DNA from: JAVVUJ01 sp964461765
GTDB lineage: Bacteria; Bacillota; Clostridia; Peptostreptococcales; Anaerovoracaceae
DNA: 17,414 nucleotides
NCBI GenBank assembly: GCA_964461765.1
Contig: CAYWVS010000067.1
Span: 1 to 17,414 of the forward strand
Reading direction: 5' to 3'
Position 1 is the first letter of the stretch, and every line of letters begins with the position of its first letter. A model generated the notes under the pieces. That model searched no databases, was not told the DNA's origin, and saw nothing but the letters and a program-made list of their open reading frames with translations. Of this stretch, positions 7,174 to 14,203 are shown in pieces. Both the position numbers and the translations under genes were made by a program.

Positions 7174-7569
7174 TTACGTTGGAATTAGAGCGTTGATCAA
7201 TTCCAGTACGGTGACCATTACGGGAACTGCCAAATAAAAGATAATCACTTTTCCCGCTAACTCCACCTTTCCTGCTATGGCAGCCTCTCCGGAATCCTTG
7301 CAGATTTGTGCGGTAAAATCAGCGATATACGCCACAGCCAATACCTTTAAGATGATGGGAAAAAAGTTCTTGCCGTAGCTGATCTGATTATATACGGATT
7401 CCAGAAAATTAAAGACCGACGTAAGCCTAGATAAAATCAACGTGAAAAGTATCATTACGGTTGCAATGACGATATATGTACTGAATTCAGGCTTATAGCC
7501 CTTTACAATAGAAGAAATCATTACACCGCTGAGCCCGATGGCAGCTACCTTAAAGATGTCCATTTCCAT
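7174..7569 (-). CDS. spoIIIAD: Stage III sporulation protein AD
   Basis: SpoIIIAD is a small four-helix membrane protein of the SpoIIIAC/AD family and a mother-cell component of the forespore channel. The 131 residues (family about 129) show the helices VAAIGLSGVMISSIVKGY, FSTYIVIATVMILFTLILSR, FPIILKVLAVAYIADFTAQI and VIIFYLAVPVMVTVLELI, with the conserved AQICKDSGEAAIAGKVELAGK between the last two. GAGAGG sits about 6 bases before the ATG. It follows spoIIIAC after 94 AT-rich bases without a convincing terminator. Confidence 0.94.
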   Translation of the reverse strand: MEMDIFKVAAIGLSGVMISSIVKGYKPEFSTYIVIATVMILFTLILSRLTSVFNFLESVYNQISYGKNFFPIILKVLAVAYIADFTAQICKDSGEAAIAGKVELAGKVIIFYLAVPVMVTVLELINALIPT

Positions 7570-7663
7570 ATTGTACCTCTCAAATTTTTTGTCTTTATTG
7601 TTAAATAGTTTTGTAAAAATTATTAAATTTTTTTCTGTATCTTTTTTCTTATGTTTTATTTCA

Positions 7664-7864
7664 TTACAATTGAAATAAGGTCTTTACTGTGACAAAAAAG
7701 TCACTGACCATTTGTACGATCAGCATTAGAACTACGATGGTTCCGGCTAAGGTGGTCATCATAGCTTGATCCTCTCGTCCTGCTCTAATTAGTACTTGGT
7801 TAAGTACTGCTACGATAATGCCGATAGCAGCAATTTTAAAGATGATATCCACGTTAATATTCAT
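7664..7864 (-). CDS. spoIIIAC: Stage III sporulation protein AC
   Basis: The 66-residue protein has two membrane helices (IIFKIAAIGIIVAVLNQVLI and TTLAGTIVVLMLIVQMVSDF) around the conserved RAGREDQAMM turn, and the usual length of SpoIIIAC. It belongs to the membrane core of the mother-cell channel. AAAAGGAG lies 7 bases before the ATG. It is the first gene of the locus here. In most spore formers spoIIIAA (an ATPase) and spoIIIAB precede it, but the upstream region 7865-8152 holds no trace of them, and the next gene runs the other way. Confidence 0.94.
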   Translation of the reverse strand: MNINVDIIFKIAAIGIIVAVLNQVLIRAGREDQAMMTTLAGTIVVLMLIVQMVSDFFVTVKTLFQL

Positions 7865-7892
7865 GTGTTTTCTCCTTTTGTAAGGGTTACTC

Positions 7893-7918
7893 CTTTCGGC
7901 AGAGAATCCTACCGAAAG
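7893..7918 (-). promoter_or_regulatory. Hairpin in the spoIIIAC leader
   Basis: Perfect 7-bp arms CTTTCGG (7893-7899) and CCGAAAG (7912-7918) with a 12-base loop lie about 30-55 bases before the spoIIIAC ATG. On the mRNA the hairpin's 3' arm runs into AAAGGAG, a second purine site upstream of the AAAAGGAG used by spoIIIAC. It may affect mRNA stability or initiation. No T run follows, so it does not look like a terminator. Confidence 0.4.
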
Positions 7919-7948
7919 ATATTTACTACATAATATTCCTTGGACAAG

Positions 7949-7977
7949 ATTTTATTCATTTTTTTCATTTAATATTT
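7949..7977 (-). promoter_or_regulatory. Candidate sigma-E promoter of the spoIIIAC-AH operon
   Basis: On the minus strand AAATATT (7977-7971) is followed after 14 bases by AATAAAAT (7956-7949). This resembles the sigma-E pattern KMATATT-N14-CATACAHT, with six of eight -10 bases matching. The spoIIIA operon is sigma-E dependent in B. subtilis, so a site here is expected. The region is very AT-rich, so a chance match is quite possible. Confidence 0.3.
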
Positions 7978-8152
7978 TATTTTTTAATACTTTCAATTTT
8001 TTATGAAATATGAGATAATGAATGAGATAATTTTAATTCATTTAAATTAATTGATTTTCATAGATTAAGAAATTTATAGATTGCTGAATTATTTAATTTA
8101 AAGCATTTAAAATTGATTCAGTAAGCTCTCTAATTAAGAAGGGATTTTTCAA

Positions 8153-9094
8153 TTGTACAACAATTTTTACTTAGCTTTTTCCGTAGTTTGCCCCTTATTT
8201 TTAATGATGCTTCTGGGATATTTCTTAAAGATCATCAAGGTTTTTCAGGAACAAATTTTAATAGAGTTAAATGCCATTTGCTTTAAAGTATTTCTACCTA
8301 CTATTTTATTTTTTAATATTTATCAAACAGATGTTATGTCCGTCATAAATCCAAAATTGATCATAATTTCAATAATCAGCATTCTTTCTTGCTATGTCTT
8401 ATTAATGATACTGGTGCCAATCTTTGAAAAGAAAAAGAATCGACGAGGCGTTTTAGTTCAAGGGATATTTAGAAGCAATTTCATCTTATTTGGTATCCCC
8501 ATTACCGTTTCCCTCTTTGGTCCTCAAAATTCAGGAGTTACAGCAGTCATCATCGCCTTTCTGGTGCCTGCCTTTAACATTCTCTCCGTAATTGCCCTGG
8601 AAACCTTTCAAGAGGGTGAAACTAGCGTTGCCAGAATCGTAAAGGGTACCATGAAAAACCAACTAATTATTTCCGCTATCATTGGATTTTTCTTCGTTTT
8701 GACTGGAATTAAGCTTCCTACCGTAGTTGAGAAAACCGTTGCAGACATTGCCGGAGTGGCCACCCCTTTGGCTATCATCGTCTTGGGTGGTTCCTTTCAA
8801 TTTACACGAATACTCCCCAATCTCCGCCCCCTGATTGTGACTGTTTTCTGCAAACTAATTATAGTTCCTGCCGTGTTTTTGCCCATCAGCATTTATTTGG
8901 GTATTCGAGGGGTAGAATTAGGCTCTTTATTGGCATTGTTCTGTAGCCCTACTGCCATATCCTCCTTTTCCATGGCACAGCAAATGGATGCCGACAGCGA
9001 GTTTGCCGGTCAAATTGTGGTATTTACTTCTATTTTGTCAGTGGTATCCGTCTTCTTTTGGATTGTAGTGTTAAAACAAGGGAACTACATATAA
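8153..9094 (+). CDS. AEC (auxin efflux carrier) family transporter
   Basis: A polytopic membrane protein of 313 residues with about ten helices in the two-times-five pattern of the AEC family. Visible marks are the N-terminal VVCPLFLMMLLGYFLK, the helix LNAICFKVFLPTILFFNIY, the middle FRSNFILFGIPITVSLFGP (the conserved R-N-xx-xxG-P region), and the second half with IAGVATPLAIIVLGGSF and the C-terminal SPTAISSFSMAQQMDADSEF. Family members export or import organic acids such as malate or malonate, or other anions; the substrate cannot be told here. The start is TTG 8153, about 8 bases after AAGAAGGGA. It is the only confident plus-strand gene, divergent from spoIIIAC and convergent with the gene at 9222. 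It probably has its own promoter. Confidence 0.9.
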   Translation: MYNNFYLAFSVVCPLFLMMLLGYFLKIIKVFQEQILIELNAICFKVFLPTILFFNIYQTDVMSVINPKLIIISIISILSCYVLLMILVPIFEKKKNRRGVLVQGIFRSNFILFGIPITVSLFGPQNSGVTAVIIAFLVPAFNILSVIALETFQEGETSVARIVKGTMKNQLIISAIIGFFFVLTGIKLPTVVEKTVADIAGVATPLAIIVLGGSFQFTRILPNLRPLIVTVFCKLIIVPAVFLPISIYLGIRGVELGSLLALFCSPTAISSFSMAQQMDADSEFAGQIVVFTSILSVVSVFFWIVVLKQGNYI

Positions 9095-9096
9095 GG

Positions 9097-9199
9097 AAAA
9101 ATTTTATGCTGCTCAGAGCAGTCCTCAGGAAATAGCCCAAATTACCTCGTAATTTAGGCTATTTCCTTGCAGGGGCTCTTTCGCATACATAAAATTTTT
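9097..9199. terminator. Long nested palindrome, probable bidirectional terminator
   Basis: Three nested inverted repeats share one centre near 9147. The inner stem is 9127-9145 with 9149-9167 (18 of 19 pairs, AGGAAATAGCC / GGCTATTTCCT, 3-base loop). The middle stem is AGAGC 9115-9119 with GCTCT 9175-9179, and the outer stem is AAAAATTTTATG 9097-9108 with CATAAAATTTTT 9188-9199. The element fills the space between the convergent genes ending at 9094 and 9222, and T runs lie at both ends. It should stop transcription from both sides. Its total length of 103 bp is unusual for a plain terminator, and a small palindromic mobile repeat is an alternative. Confidence 0.7.
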
Positions 9200-9221
9200 T
9201 TCGATATTAAAAATGGGCATA

Positions 9222-9905
9222 TTACTTTAAGATGTATTCGATAATAGAGCCGATATCTTCTAGGGGGAATTCTGGGAAATATTTGACTTTTAGTTCTTTA
9301 CGCTCTATGAACTCCACTATTTTTTCATAGTCGGGATGGCTGGAGAGATCGCCGTGAAAGAGGATTTCGTCTCCTACTCTGCCGGAAGCACCACCTAAAA
9401 ATCCATAGGAAAATCCCTCTAACTTTACATGTCCCGAAGTAACCGCTAAAACATCCAATTGTTGTTTTTCGTCACAGTTGCGGTTCCACTGCTCCACGGC
9501 TTTTATAATGCCTTGGTCAGAGGTAATCAAAGAATTATGATTGACCACCACCACGTTACACTTCGTATATCCTTGTTTTACATGAATCAGGGTAAACCCT
9601 TCCTCTTCTAAGTGTTTTAAAAGATCTTTTGAAGTATACGCTAGGTTGTGCATAAAAATATTATGTAAACAAATTCCATTAAATTTAATATTTTCCGGAT
9701 ACTGAAAACCTAATTCAGTTTTATCTCCAAAATAGATAGGGCTTTCAGCCTTTACTCCCAATTTGCACATATAGATGTCGGCATGTGAAGAAACAGCACC
9801 ATAGACGTGATGAGTGCTCTTTACAAGCTCTAAGCTATACCCTAAGCCTATAAGGTATTCTTTTGCAATGCAATGAATGTTTTGGCTAACGTAAATTTTT
9901 TTCAT
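9222..9905 (-). CDS. GME-fold-like protein of unknown function (DUF6873-like)
   Basis: A 227-residue soluble protein with no signal peptide or membrane helix. Its pattern resembles the DUF6873 family, which has the fold of guanidino-group-modifying enzymes: HADIYMCKLG (41-50), HVKQGYTKCNVVVVNHN (108-124), LITSDQGIIKA (126-136) and VTSGHVKLEGFSYGFLGGAS (155-174). The last stretch sits where GME enzymes place a catalytic His, and C116 is the best conserved-looking Cys. The typical C-terminal catalytic Cys of arginine deiminases is not apparent, so activity cannot be assumed. AGGATAA sits just before the ATG. It stands alone, convergent with the permease gene and 123 bases after yitT, which ends in a small octamer repeat. 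Family recall is from memory and moderate. Confidence 0.7.
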   Translation of the reverse strand: MKKIYVSQNIHCIAKEYLIGLGYSLELVKSTHHVYGAVSSHADIYMCKLGVKAESPIYFGDKTELGFQYPENIKFNGICLHNIFMHNLAYTSKDLLKHLEEEGFTLIHVKQGYTKCNVVVVNHNSLITSDQGIIKAVEQWNRNCDEKQQLDVLAVTSGHVKLEGFSYGFLGGASGRVGDEILFHGDLSSHPDYEKIVEFIERKELKVKYFPEFPLEDIGSIIEYILK

Positions 9906-9992
9906 TGTTATCCTATTGATTTTGTAATGGTTTGATTTGAAATAAATTAGTAAATTATGTCATAAGATTGAATTATCATTCAGAAATATAAT

Positions 9993-10032
9993 GTTATCAG
10001 TTTATCAGTTTATCAGTTTATCAGTTCATCAA
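9993..10032. repeat. Tandem 8-bp repeat TTTATCAG
   Basis: Three exact copies of TTTATCAG (10001-10008, 10009-10016, 10017-10024) are flanked by a degenerate copy on each side (GTTATCAG at 9993 and TTCATCAA at 10025). The last copy carries the yitT stop codon (10029-10031). The array may vary in copy number by slippage. It lies in the 3' region of yitT and upstream of the gene starting at 9905. Confidence 0.85.
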
Positions 10033-10889
10033 ATTTCATCTTTCACATTATAAAACCCTTTGCCGTTTCCATATACTTGAGCTGTTTCCGTAATGGTAAC
10101 AAATGCACTTTCATCTATGCTCCGTACTACTTCTCTCAGTTGGGCTACCTGAGTAATCCCTATAATGCAGTAAATAATTTTCTTCGGCATTCCCGTATAA
10201 CCACCTTCGCCGTTTAAAATGGTTACCCCTCTGCCCAATTGCTCCAAAATACCCTCTGCCAGTTCCTGTTGCTTGTCATCGGAAATAATAAAGACCATCC
10301 TCTTATGATTCATTCCATCTATGACAAAGTTGCTGACTCTGGAAGAAATAAACATGGCTGCAAGAGTACAGACAGAAATGTCAATGCCAAAGAAATACAT
10401 GGAAATGCCTATTACCACCACGTTAAATGCAAAAACCACGGTGGAAATGCTGATAGAATATTTGCGTTGAATGAACTTACCTATGATATCTGTTCCCCCG
10501 ATACAACCTCCTGCACCATAGACAATGCCGTTGCCCATGCCACTAATGGTTCCCCCAAGCAAAATGGCGGATAAGATATTATTTGTTGTAATATGAAACA
10601 TTGCAGTTAAGGATAAAGAAAGTGAAAAAGCCACCATACCGTAAAGGGTAAAAAACATAAATCTCCTGGGCAAAGCAAAGAATCCAAGAATAATAATGGG
10701 TAAGTTGATGAGCAGATAGACCAAACCCGTATCAAACCCAAATAATAGCTTGACAATCATTGAAATACCGCTGATTCCACCTCCCAACATCTTGTTGGGA
10801 ATATAAAGTAAATTGATGGCTAAGCTAACTAATACACAACCAATTGTAATTCTTAATATTAAGATTGCTTGATGTTTTAGGTTTTTCAA
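10029..10889 (-). CDS. YitT-family membrane protein with DUF2179 C-terminal domain
   Basis: The 286 residues have about five to six membrane helices (for example LRITIGCVLVSLAINLLYIP, LVYLLINLPIIILGFFAL and VVFAFNVVVIGISMYFFGID) and the family marks NKMLGGGISGISMIV (32-46) and GAGGCIGGTDIIGKFIQRKY (125-144). A cytosolic domain follows (about 199-275; DUF2179), with MVFIISDD and GRGVTILNGEGGYTG. Bacilli and Clostridia carry several paralogues; the function is unknown, with transport or sensing proposed. The start is TTG 10889, with AAAGGAAG about 8 bases upstream. The gene is monocistronic here, 199 bases after the kinase gene and 123 bases before the next gene. No coupling to either neighbour is seen. 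Confidence 0.9.
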   Translation of the reverse strand: MKNLKHQAILILRITIGCVLVSLAINLLYIPNKMLGGGISGISMIVKLLFGFDTGLVYLLINLPIIILGFFALPRRFMFFTLYGMVAFSLSLSLTAMFHITTNNILSAILLGGTISGMGNGIVYGAGGCIGGTDIIGKFIQRKYSISISTVVFAFNVVVIGISMYFFGIDISVCTLAAMFISSRVSNFVIDGMNHKRMVFIISDDKQQELAEGILEQLGRGVTILNGEGGYTGMPKKIIYCIIGITQVAQLREVVRSIDESAFVTITETAQVYGNGKGFYNVKDEI

Positions 10890-11009
10890 AATTCAATCTT
10901 CCTTTAGTTTAAAGATCTGAAGAAGTCATTTGTTTATACGTACCTTTTATATAATAATGCTTAGTCAAATTTTTTAATATTATTATCACCAATACCAAAT
11001 AAAAAATTA

Positions 11010-11057
11010 AAACTAATAATTCATCACCAAGAGATATGATAATAAAATTATTAGTTT
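11010..11057 (-). terminator. Probable terminator after the sensor kinase gene
   Basis: Perfect 12-bp arms AAACTAATAATT (11010-11021) and AATTATTAGTTT (11046-11057) with a 24-base loop lie 32 bases after the kinase stop. On the minus strand the hairpin is followed by TTTTAATTTTTT. The stem is AT-only apart from one pair and the loop is long, so it would be a weak terminator. Confidence 0.45.
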
Positions 11058-11088
11058 ATTGCAAGCTTTTTATTTCATTTAAACTTTA

Positions 11089-13299
11089 TTATTTCGCAGT
11101 TTCTAACATGACGATGGCCTTGAACAAATCTCCGTCTATCTTTATTTCAAACCAACCATTTTGAAGCTTTACAAGATCTTTGGCGATGGCCAGACCCAGT
11201 CCGCTTCCCTCTGTACTCCTAGACTCATCCCCTCGCTTAAAGCGTTCCATTAATTCATCCGCATGAATATTCAGCTCCATCTTTGAAATATTTTTGATCT
11301 CCATGATGGTGGTAAGAATATTTCCGTTTTTGCCGAAGGGATTTCCCGAAGAATTTTCATTAATATGTCTTACATCAATGTAAACCCTGGAGCCTTCTTG
11401 TGCGTATTTAATGACGTTATTCAGAAGGTTTTCAATGACTCTCCACAGAAGTTGACCATCGGCATTTACATAATATTTTTCTTGTTGACTTATTACTTTA
11501 AAATCTAGTCTGGCCTCATTAATTCTATGGGACAGTTCCCCTAGACCTTGGTTGATCAAGGATAGAAGCTCAACCGTTTCAAAGTTTACAGGGATAGCAC
11601 CGCTGGAGGCTTTCGCTGCATCAAAGAGATCATCTGTTAATTTCTTTAATCGATCTGCTTTTTGATTTAAAATTTCCAAATATTTTGGTGCTTCTTCACT
11701 ATCCAGACCTTCATTCTTCAGAAGATCGATATAAGTGATGATGGAGGTTAAGGGGGTTTTTAAATCGTGTGAAACATTAGAGATTAAATCCGTCTTAAGT
11801 CTTTGATTTTTCAATTCATTTTGCACCGCTCGGCTAGAGGCTTGGGATATTTCATTGATATCTTGTGCTAAACTATCCAGTTCTCCATGTCCCGTTACAG
11901 GAATAGTATAGGAAAGGTTTCCATTTTTTACCTCCATAATTCCTTTTCGCACTTCCTCATATTTTTTCACCCACTTGGGCGCTAGAATGAGCAAGACAAT
12001 AAAGACCAGGGGGGCTAAGAACACGGTGGCGGAGAGCAAACACACTACCAAAGCCAGGAGAACAATTTTTCTCATAATGCTACCGCCATGATAGAGGGAA
12101 GCAACGCTCCTACACAGAGCACTGAAAAGCTTAAAGATGAGCGAATTCTCCAAAAATAGACCTGCTTTCAAGGTTTTTACCACAGAAAGGATAAAAACAA
12201 GACCTAAAGCAGAAGTAGCCAAAATAAAAGCAACCATAATGAGGATTTCCAATTGATTATATCCTTGATAGCCATAATAATATCCGTTATAGTACATGGG
12301 TCGACCTATTTCAAAGGTTACAGAAGCCCCTAATCCCAGAAAAGCCAGTATTGCTGCCAGTTTGATCTCTGTAAACCACTTATCAAGCTTATTGATATGG
12401 ATATATCCCTCTTCATCAGCCCTGCCTGTAATTACTATAAGGTAAATGAACAGAATCAAAGTAAGGATGGCACTGACAATGAGGAAAGGAACCCATCGGT
12501 TCATATAGTTTTTCATTTGATCAAAGGCCGTATTTTTAGCATCGAGATAATCCTTGCTAAAAGATATATAAATTCTTTGATTTTCTCCTAATCGAGACAT
12601 TAAAGAATTTTCCAAATTTCTATCAAAATTTGACATTCGATTATTTTTAGCTACTAAATCTCCAGGCTCTTTTGTAAGTTCCCCTTTTTCATAGATCAGG
12701 TAAGCCGGATTATTATAAAATTCTTTAGAATTTAGAGCTGAATCCGTGGGTGTTAACCCCTTCACATTGGAAATTTGAGTACTTCCATCTGTAATATAGT
12801 AGGAAAACCCTTTAATGGAATCTAATTCCTTTTTAATTTGTTCAAAGGTTTTTAAGTTATTATTTAAAACGTTTTCCATGATAATTTTCAATTCGTCACT
12901 TTGATCATTTATAAATCTGTCTCTTATAATAGGATCACTAAAGTCTCCTTCATAAGTTATTTGAAAATTGTTTCGGTAAAAATAGCTTTGAATCTCATGA
13001 TATAACTGAGAGCCTTCTACGATTTTATCGTTTTTTATCTCATCCTCATTGGTATAAAGAGAATAAAGATGCATGATTTCCTCCAACTTATTGCTAAAAT
13101 CCATCTGTAATTGAATGCTGGATTCATAAGAATCACTGATTGCTGCATCAATCATACTGATGGACTGATCAAATTTGTCTATATTAAAAGTTAATAGGCA
13201 ACCACCTAATAATGATGTTGTAAATAATGAAACGCAAAGTAAAAATGCTACTATATAAGTAATTTTACTGTTATTAAATTTTCTCAATTTTGTATCCAA
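11089..13299 (-). CDS. Multi-helix sensor histidine kinase
   Basis: This 736-residue membrane kinase pairs with the regulator at 13274. The layout is a first helix (about 12-35), an outer sensor region (36-268), a second helix (271-291), two helices around a short outer loop (312-331 and 352-374), and a helical pair (411-440). A HAMP-like linker (441-495), a HisKA domain with H511 in NVSHDLKTPLTSIITYIDLL (508-527) and an HATPase_c domain (about 605-735) complete it. The N box is ENLLNNVIKYA (623-633), the F box RFKRGDES and the G2 box GSGLGLAIAKDLV (698-710). The outer loop between helices 3 and 4 holds an odd Tyr/Gly-rich stretch (YYNGYYYGYQGYNQ, 336-349). The start is TTG 13299 inside the regulator's last codons; TTG 13287 is an alternative. 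The ligand cannot be told and no target transporter lies next door. Confidence 0.92.
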   Translation of the reverse strand: MDTKLRKFNNSKITYIVAFLLCVSLFTTSLLGGCLLTFNIDKFDQSISMIDAAISDSYESSIQLQMDFSNKLEEIMHLYSLYTNEDEIKNDKIVEGSQLYHEIQSYFYRNNFQITYEGDFSDPIIRDRFINDQSDELKIIMENVLNNNLKTFEQIKKELDSIKGFSYYITDGSTQISNVKGLTPTDSALNSKEFYNNPAYLIYEKGELTKEPGDLVAKNNRMSNFDRNLENSLMSRLGENQRIYISFSKDYLDAKNTAFDQMKNYMNRWVPFLIVSAILTLILFIYLIVITGRADEEGYIHINKLDKWFTEIKLAAILAFLGLGASVTFEIGRPMYYNGYYYGYQGYNQLEILIMVAFILATSALGLVFILSVVKTLKAGLFLENSLIFKLFSALCRSVASLYHGGSIMRKIVLLALVVCLLSATVFLAPLVFIVLLILAPKWVKKYEEVRKGIMEVKNGNLSYTIPVTGHGELDSLAQDINEISQASSRAVQNELKNQRLKTDLISNVSHDLKTPLTSIITYIDLLKNEGLDSEEAPKYLEILNQKADRLKKLTDDLFDAAKASSGAIPVNFETVELLSLINQGLGELSHRINEARLDFKVISQQEKYYVNADGQLLWRVIENLLNNVIKYAQEGSRVYIDVRHINENSSGNPFGKNGNILTTIMEIKNISKMELNIHADELMERFKRGDESRSTEGSGLGLAIAKDLVKLQNGWFEIKIDGDLFKAIVMLETAK

Positions 13300-13960
13300 T
13301 GCCCCACACCACTTTCAAATATTGAGGATTTTTAGGATTGATTTCAATTTTCTCCCGTATCCTTCTCACGTGAACTGCAACCGTATTTTCAGGGTTATAC
13401 GAGGGTTCGTTCCATACTGCCTCGTAAATTTGATCCATGGAAAAGACCTTCCCTGCATTTTCTGTCAATAATTTTAAAATTCCGAACTCAATAGGGGTAA
13501 CCACGATCTGACGATCATCCAAGGTTACTGATTTTGCTTCATCATCGATTACCAATCCCCCTGTTTTAAAGATTCCTGATTTTTTCTCAAGACTACCCAG
13601 ATTTACATATCGCCTCAATTGGGACTTAACTCTGGCGATCAACTCTAAAGGATTAAAAGGTTTGGTTATATAATCATCCGCACCTACGTTCAACCCTGTG
13701 ATTTTATCATAGTCCTCAGATTTTGCCGAAAGCATGATGATGGGAATATTTTTCTCTTCCCTGATTTTCATGGTAGCCGTCATTCCATCCATTCTCGGCA
13801 TCATGATGTCCATTAAAATCAAATGAATGTCTTCTTTTCTAACTAACTCTAAGGTCTCAAAACCATCATACGCCTTCCATACGGAGTATCCTTCATTCCT
13901 CAGATAAATCTCTATGGCTCCCACAATCTCTCTGTCGTCATCACAAACTAAAATGTTCAT
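13274..13960 (-). CDS. OmpR/PhoB-family response regulator
   Basis: A DNA-binding regulator of 228 residues. The receiver domain (1-118) has the acidic cluster D7-D9 in VCDDDRE, the phosphoacceptor D51 in LILMDIMMPRMDG, S78 in IIMLSAKS and K100 in YITKPFNPLE. The winged-helix domain (about 130-228) ends with VAVHVRRIREKIEINPKNPQ and VVWGIGYKIEKI. All key residues are present, so the protein should be active. It overlaps the kinase gene by 26 bases, which ties the two together. Its ATG lies inside the stop of a 7-codon leader peptide, and its promoter region carries 11-bp-spaced TTAAG repeats, suggesting autoregulation. Confidence 0.95.
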   Translation of the reverse strand: MNILVCDDDREIVGAIEIYLRNEGYSVWKAYDGFETLELVRKEDIHLILMDIMMPRMDGMTATMKIREEKNIPIIMLSAKSEDYDKITGLNVGADDYITKPFNPLELIARVKSQLRRYVNLGSLEKKSGIFKTGGLVIDDEAKSVTLDDRQIVVTPIEFGILKLLTENAGKVFSMDQIYEAVWNEPSYNPENTVAVHVRRIREKIEINPKNPQYLKVVWGIGYKIEKI

Positions 13961-13980
13961 CCTTGTTCTGCCCTTTCCAT
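13957..13980 (-). other. Seven-codon leader peptide coupled to the response regulator
   Basis: ATG 13980 follows a strong ribosome site (GGAAGGAG, about 7 bases) and encodes MERAEQG, ending in TGA. That stop overlaps the regulator's ATG as ATGA (13957-13960). The regulator's own site (AAAGGG/AAGG inside the leader) is weaker or off-spacing, so ribosomes probably enter at the leader and re-initiate. It is not proven to be translated. Confidence 0.5.
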
Positions 13981-14014
13981 ATGTTCACTCCTTCCTCAAT
14001 TTCTTTATGAGGAA

Positions 14015-14069
14015 AGTATAATCAATAAATCTTAACAAACAGTATATCAGATTCTTAAGAAATACTTAA
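14015..14069 (-). promoter_or_regulatory. Promoter region with TTAAG direct repeats upstream of the two-component operon
   Basis: On the minus strand TTAAG occurs at 14069-14065 and 14058-14054, exactly 11 bases apart, and again at 14035-14031. OmpR/PhoB-type regulators bind direct repeats on one helix face with this spacing. Two TATACT hexamers (14046-14041 and 14020-14015) are candidate -10 boxes. Neither has a good -35, as expected for an activated promoter. This suggests the regulator controls its own operon. Confidence 0.45.
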
Positions 14070-14122
14070 AAAAATTTGAAAAAAATTAAAAAACTTTCTG
14101 CCGGCATAGTGGGGGCATGACC

Positions 14123-14196
14123 TGCAAGGTGCACTCTCAGGAAGGTACGTTCTTGAGAGTGCAAGGTGTGACTCTCTGCAAGATACGTTTTTGATA
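14123..14196. repeat. Imperfect 37-bp tandem repeat with an embedded strong hairpin
   Basis: Unit 1 (14123-14159) and unit 2 (14160-14196) both begin TGCAAGGTG, share ACTCTC near the middle and have AAGGTACGTT / AAGATACGTT before TTGA. Unit 1 together with the first bases of unit 2 forms a hairpin: TGCACTCTCAGGAA (14130-14143) pairs with TTCTTGAGAGTGCA (14150-14163), 14 pairs including one G-T, around a 6-base loop. No T run follows on either strand, so it is not a classic terminator. It could be a protein-binding site, an RNA structure, or part of a repeated element. Confidence 0.75.
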
Positions 14197-14203
14197 TTCC
14201 CTT

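Larger units (their letters stand above)
7865..8152. other. Divergent intergenic region between spoIIIAC and the AEC permease gene
   Basis: This 288-base, very AT-rich stretch must hold the promoters of two divergent transcripts. On the plus strand TTGATT (8051-8056) and TATAGA (8075-8080), spaced 18 bases, form a weak sigma-A-like pair for the permease. A short direct repeat TGAGATAAT occurs twice around 8011-8031. I see no coding remnant of spoIIIAA or spoIIIAB in either strand. Confidence 0.5.

Noticed and set aside
10239..10574. Plus-strand frame of 111 codons
   Set aside because: Antisense to the clear yitT gene; its Cys/His-rich look is an artefact of reading membrane-helix codons backwards.
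14130..14163. Rho-independent terminator
   Set aside because: The hairpin is strong but no T run follows it on either strand.
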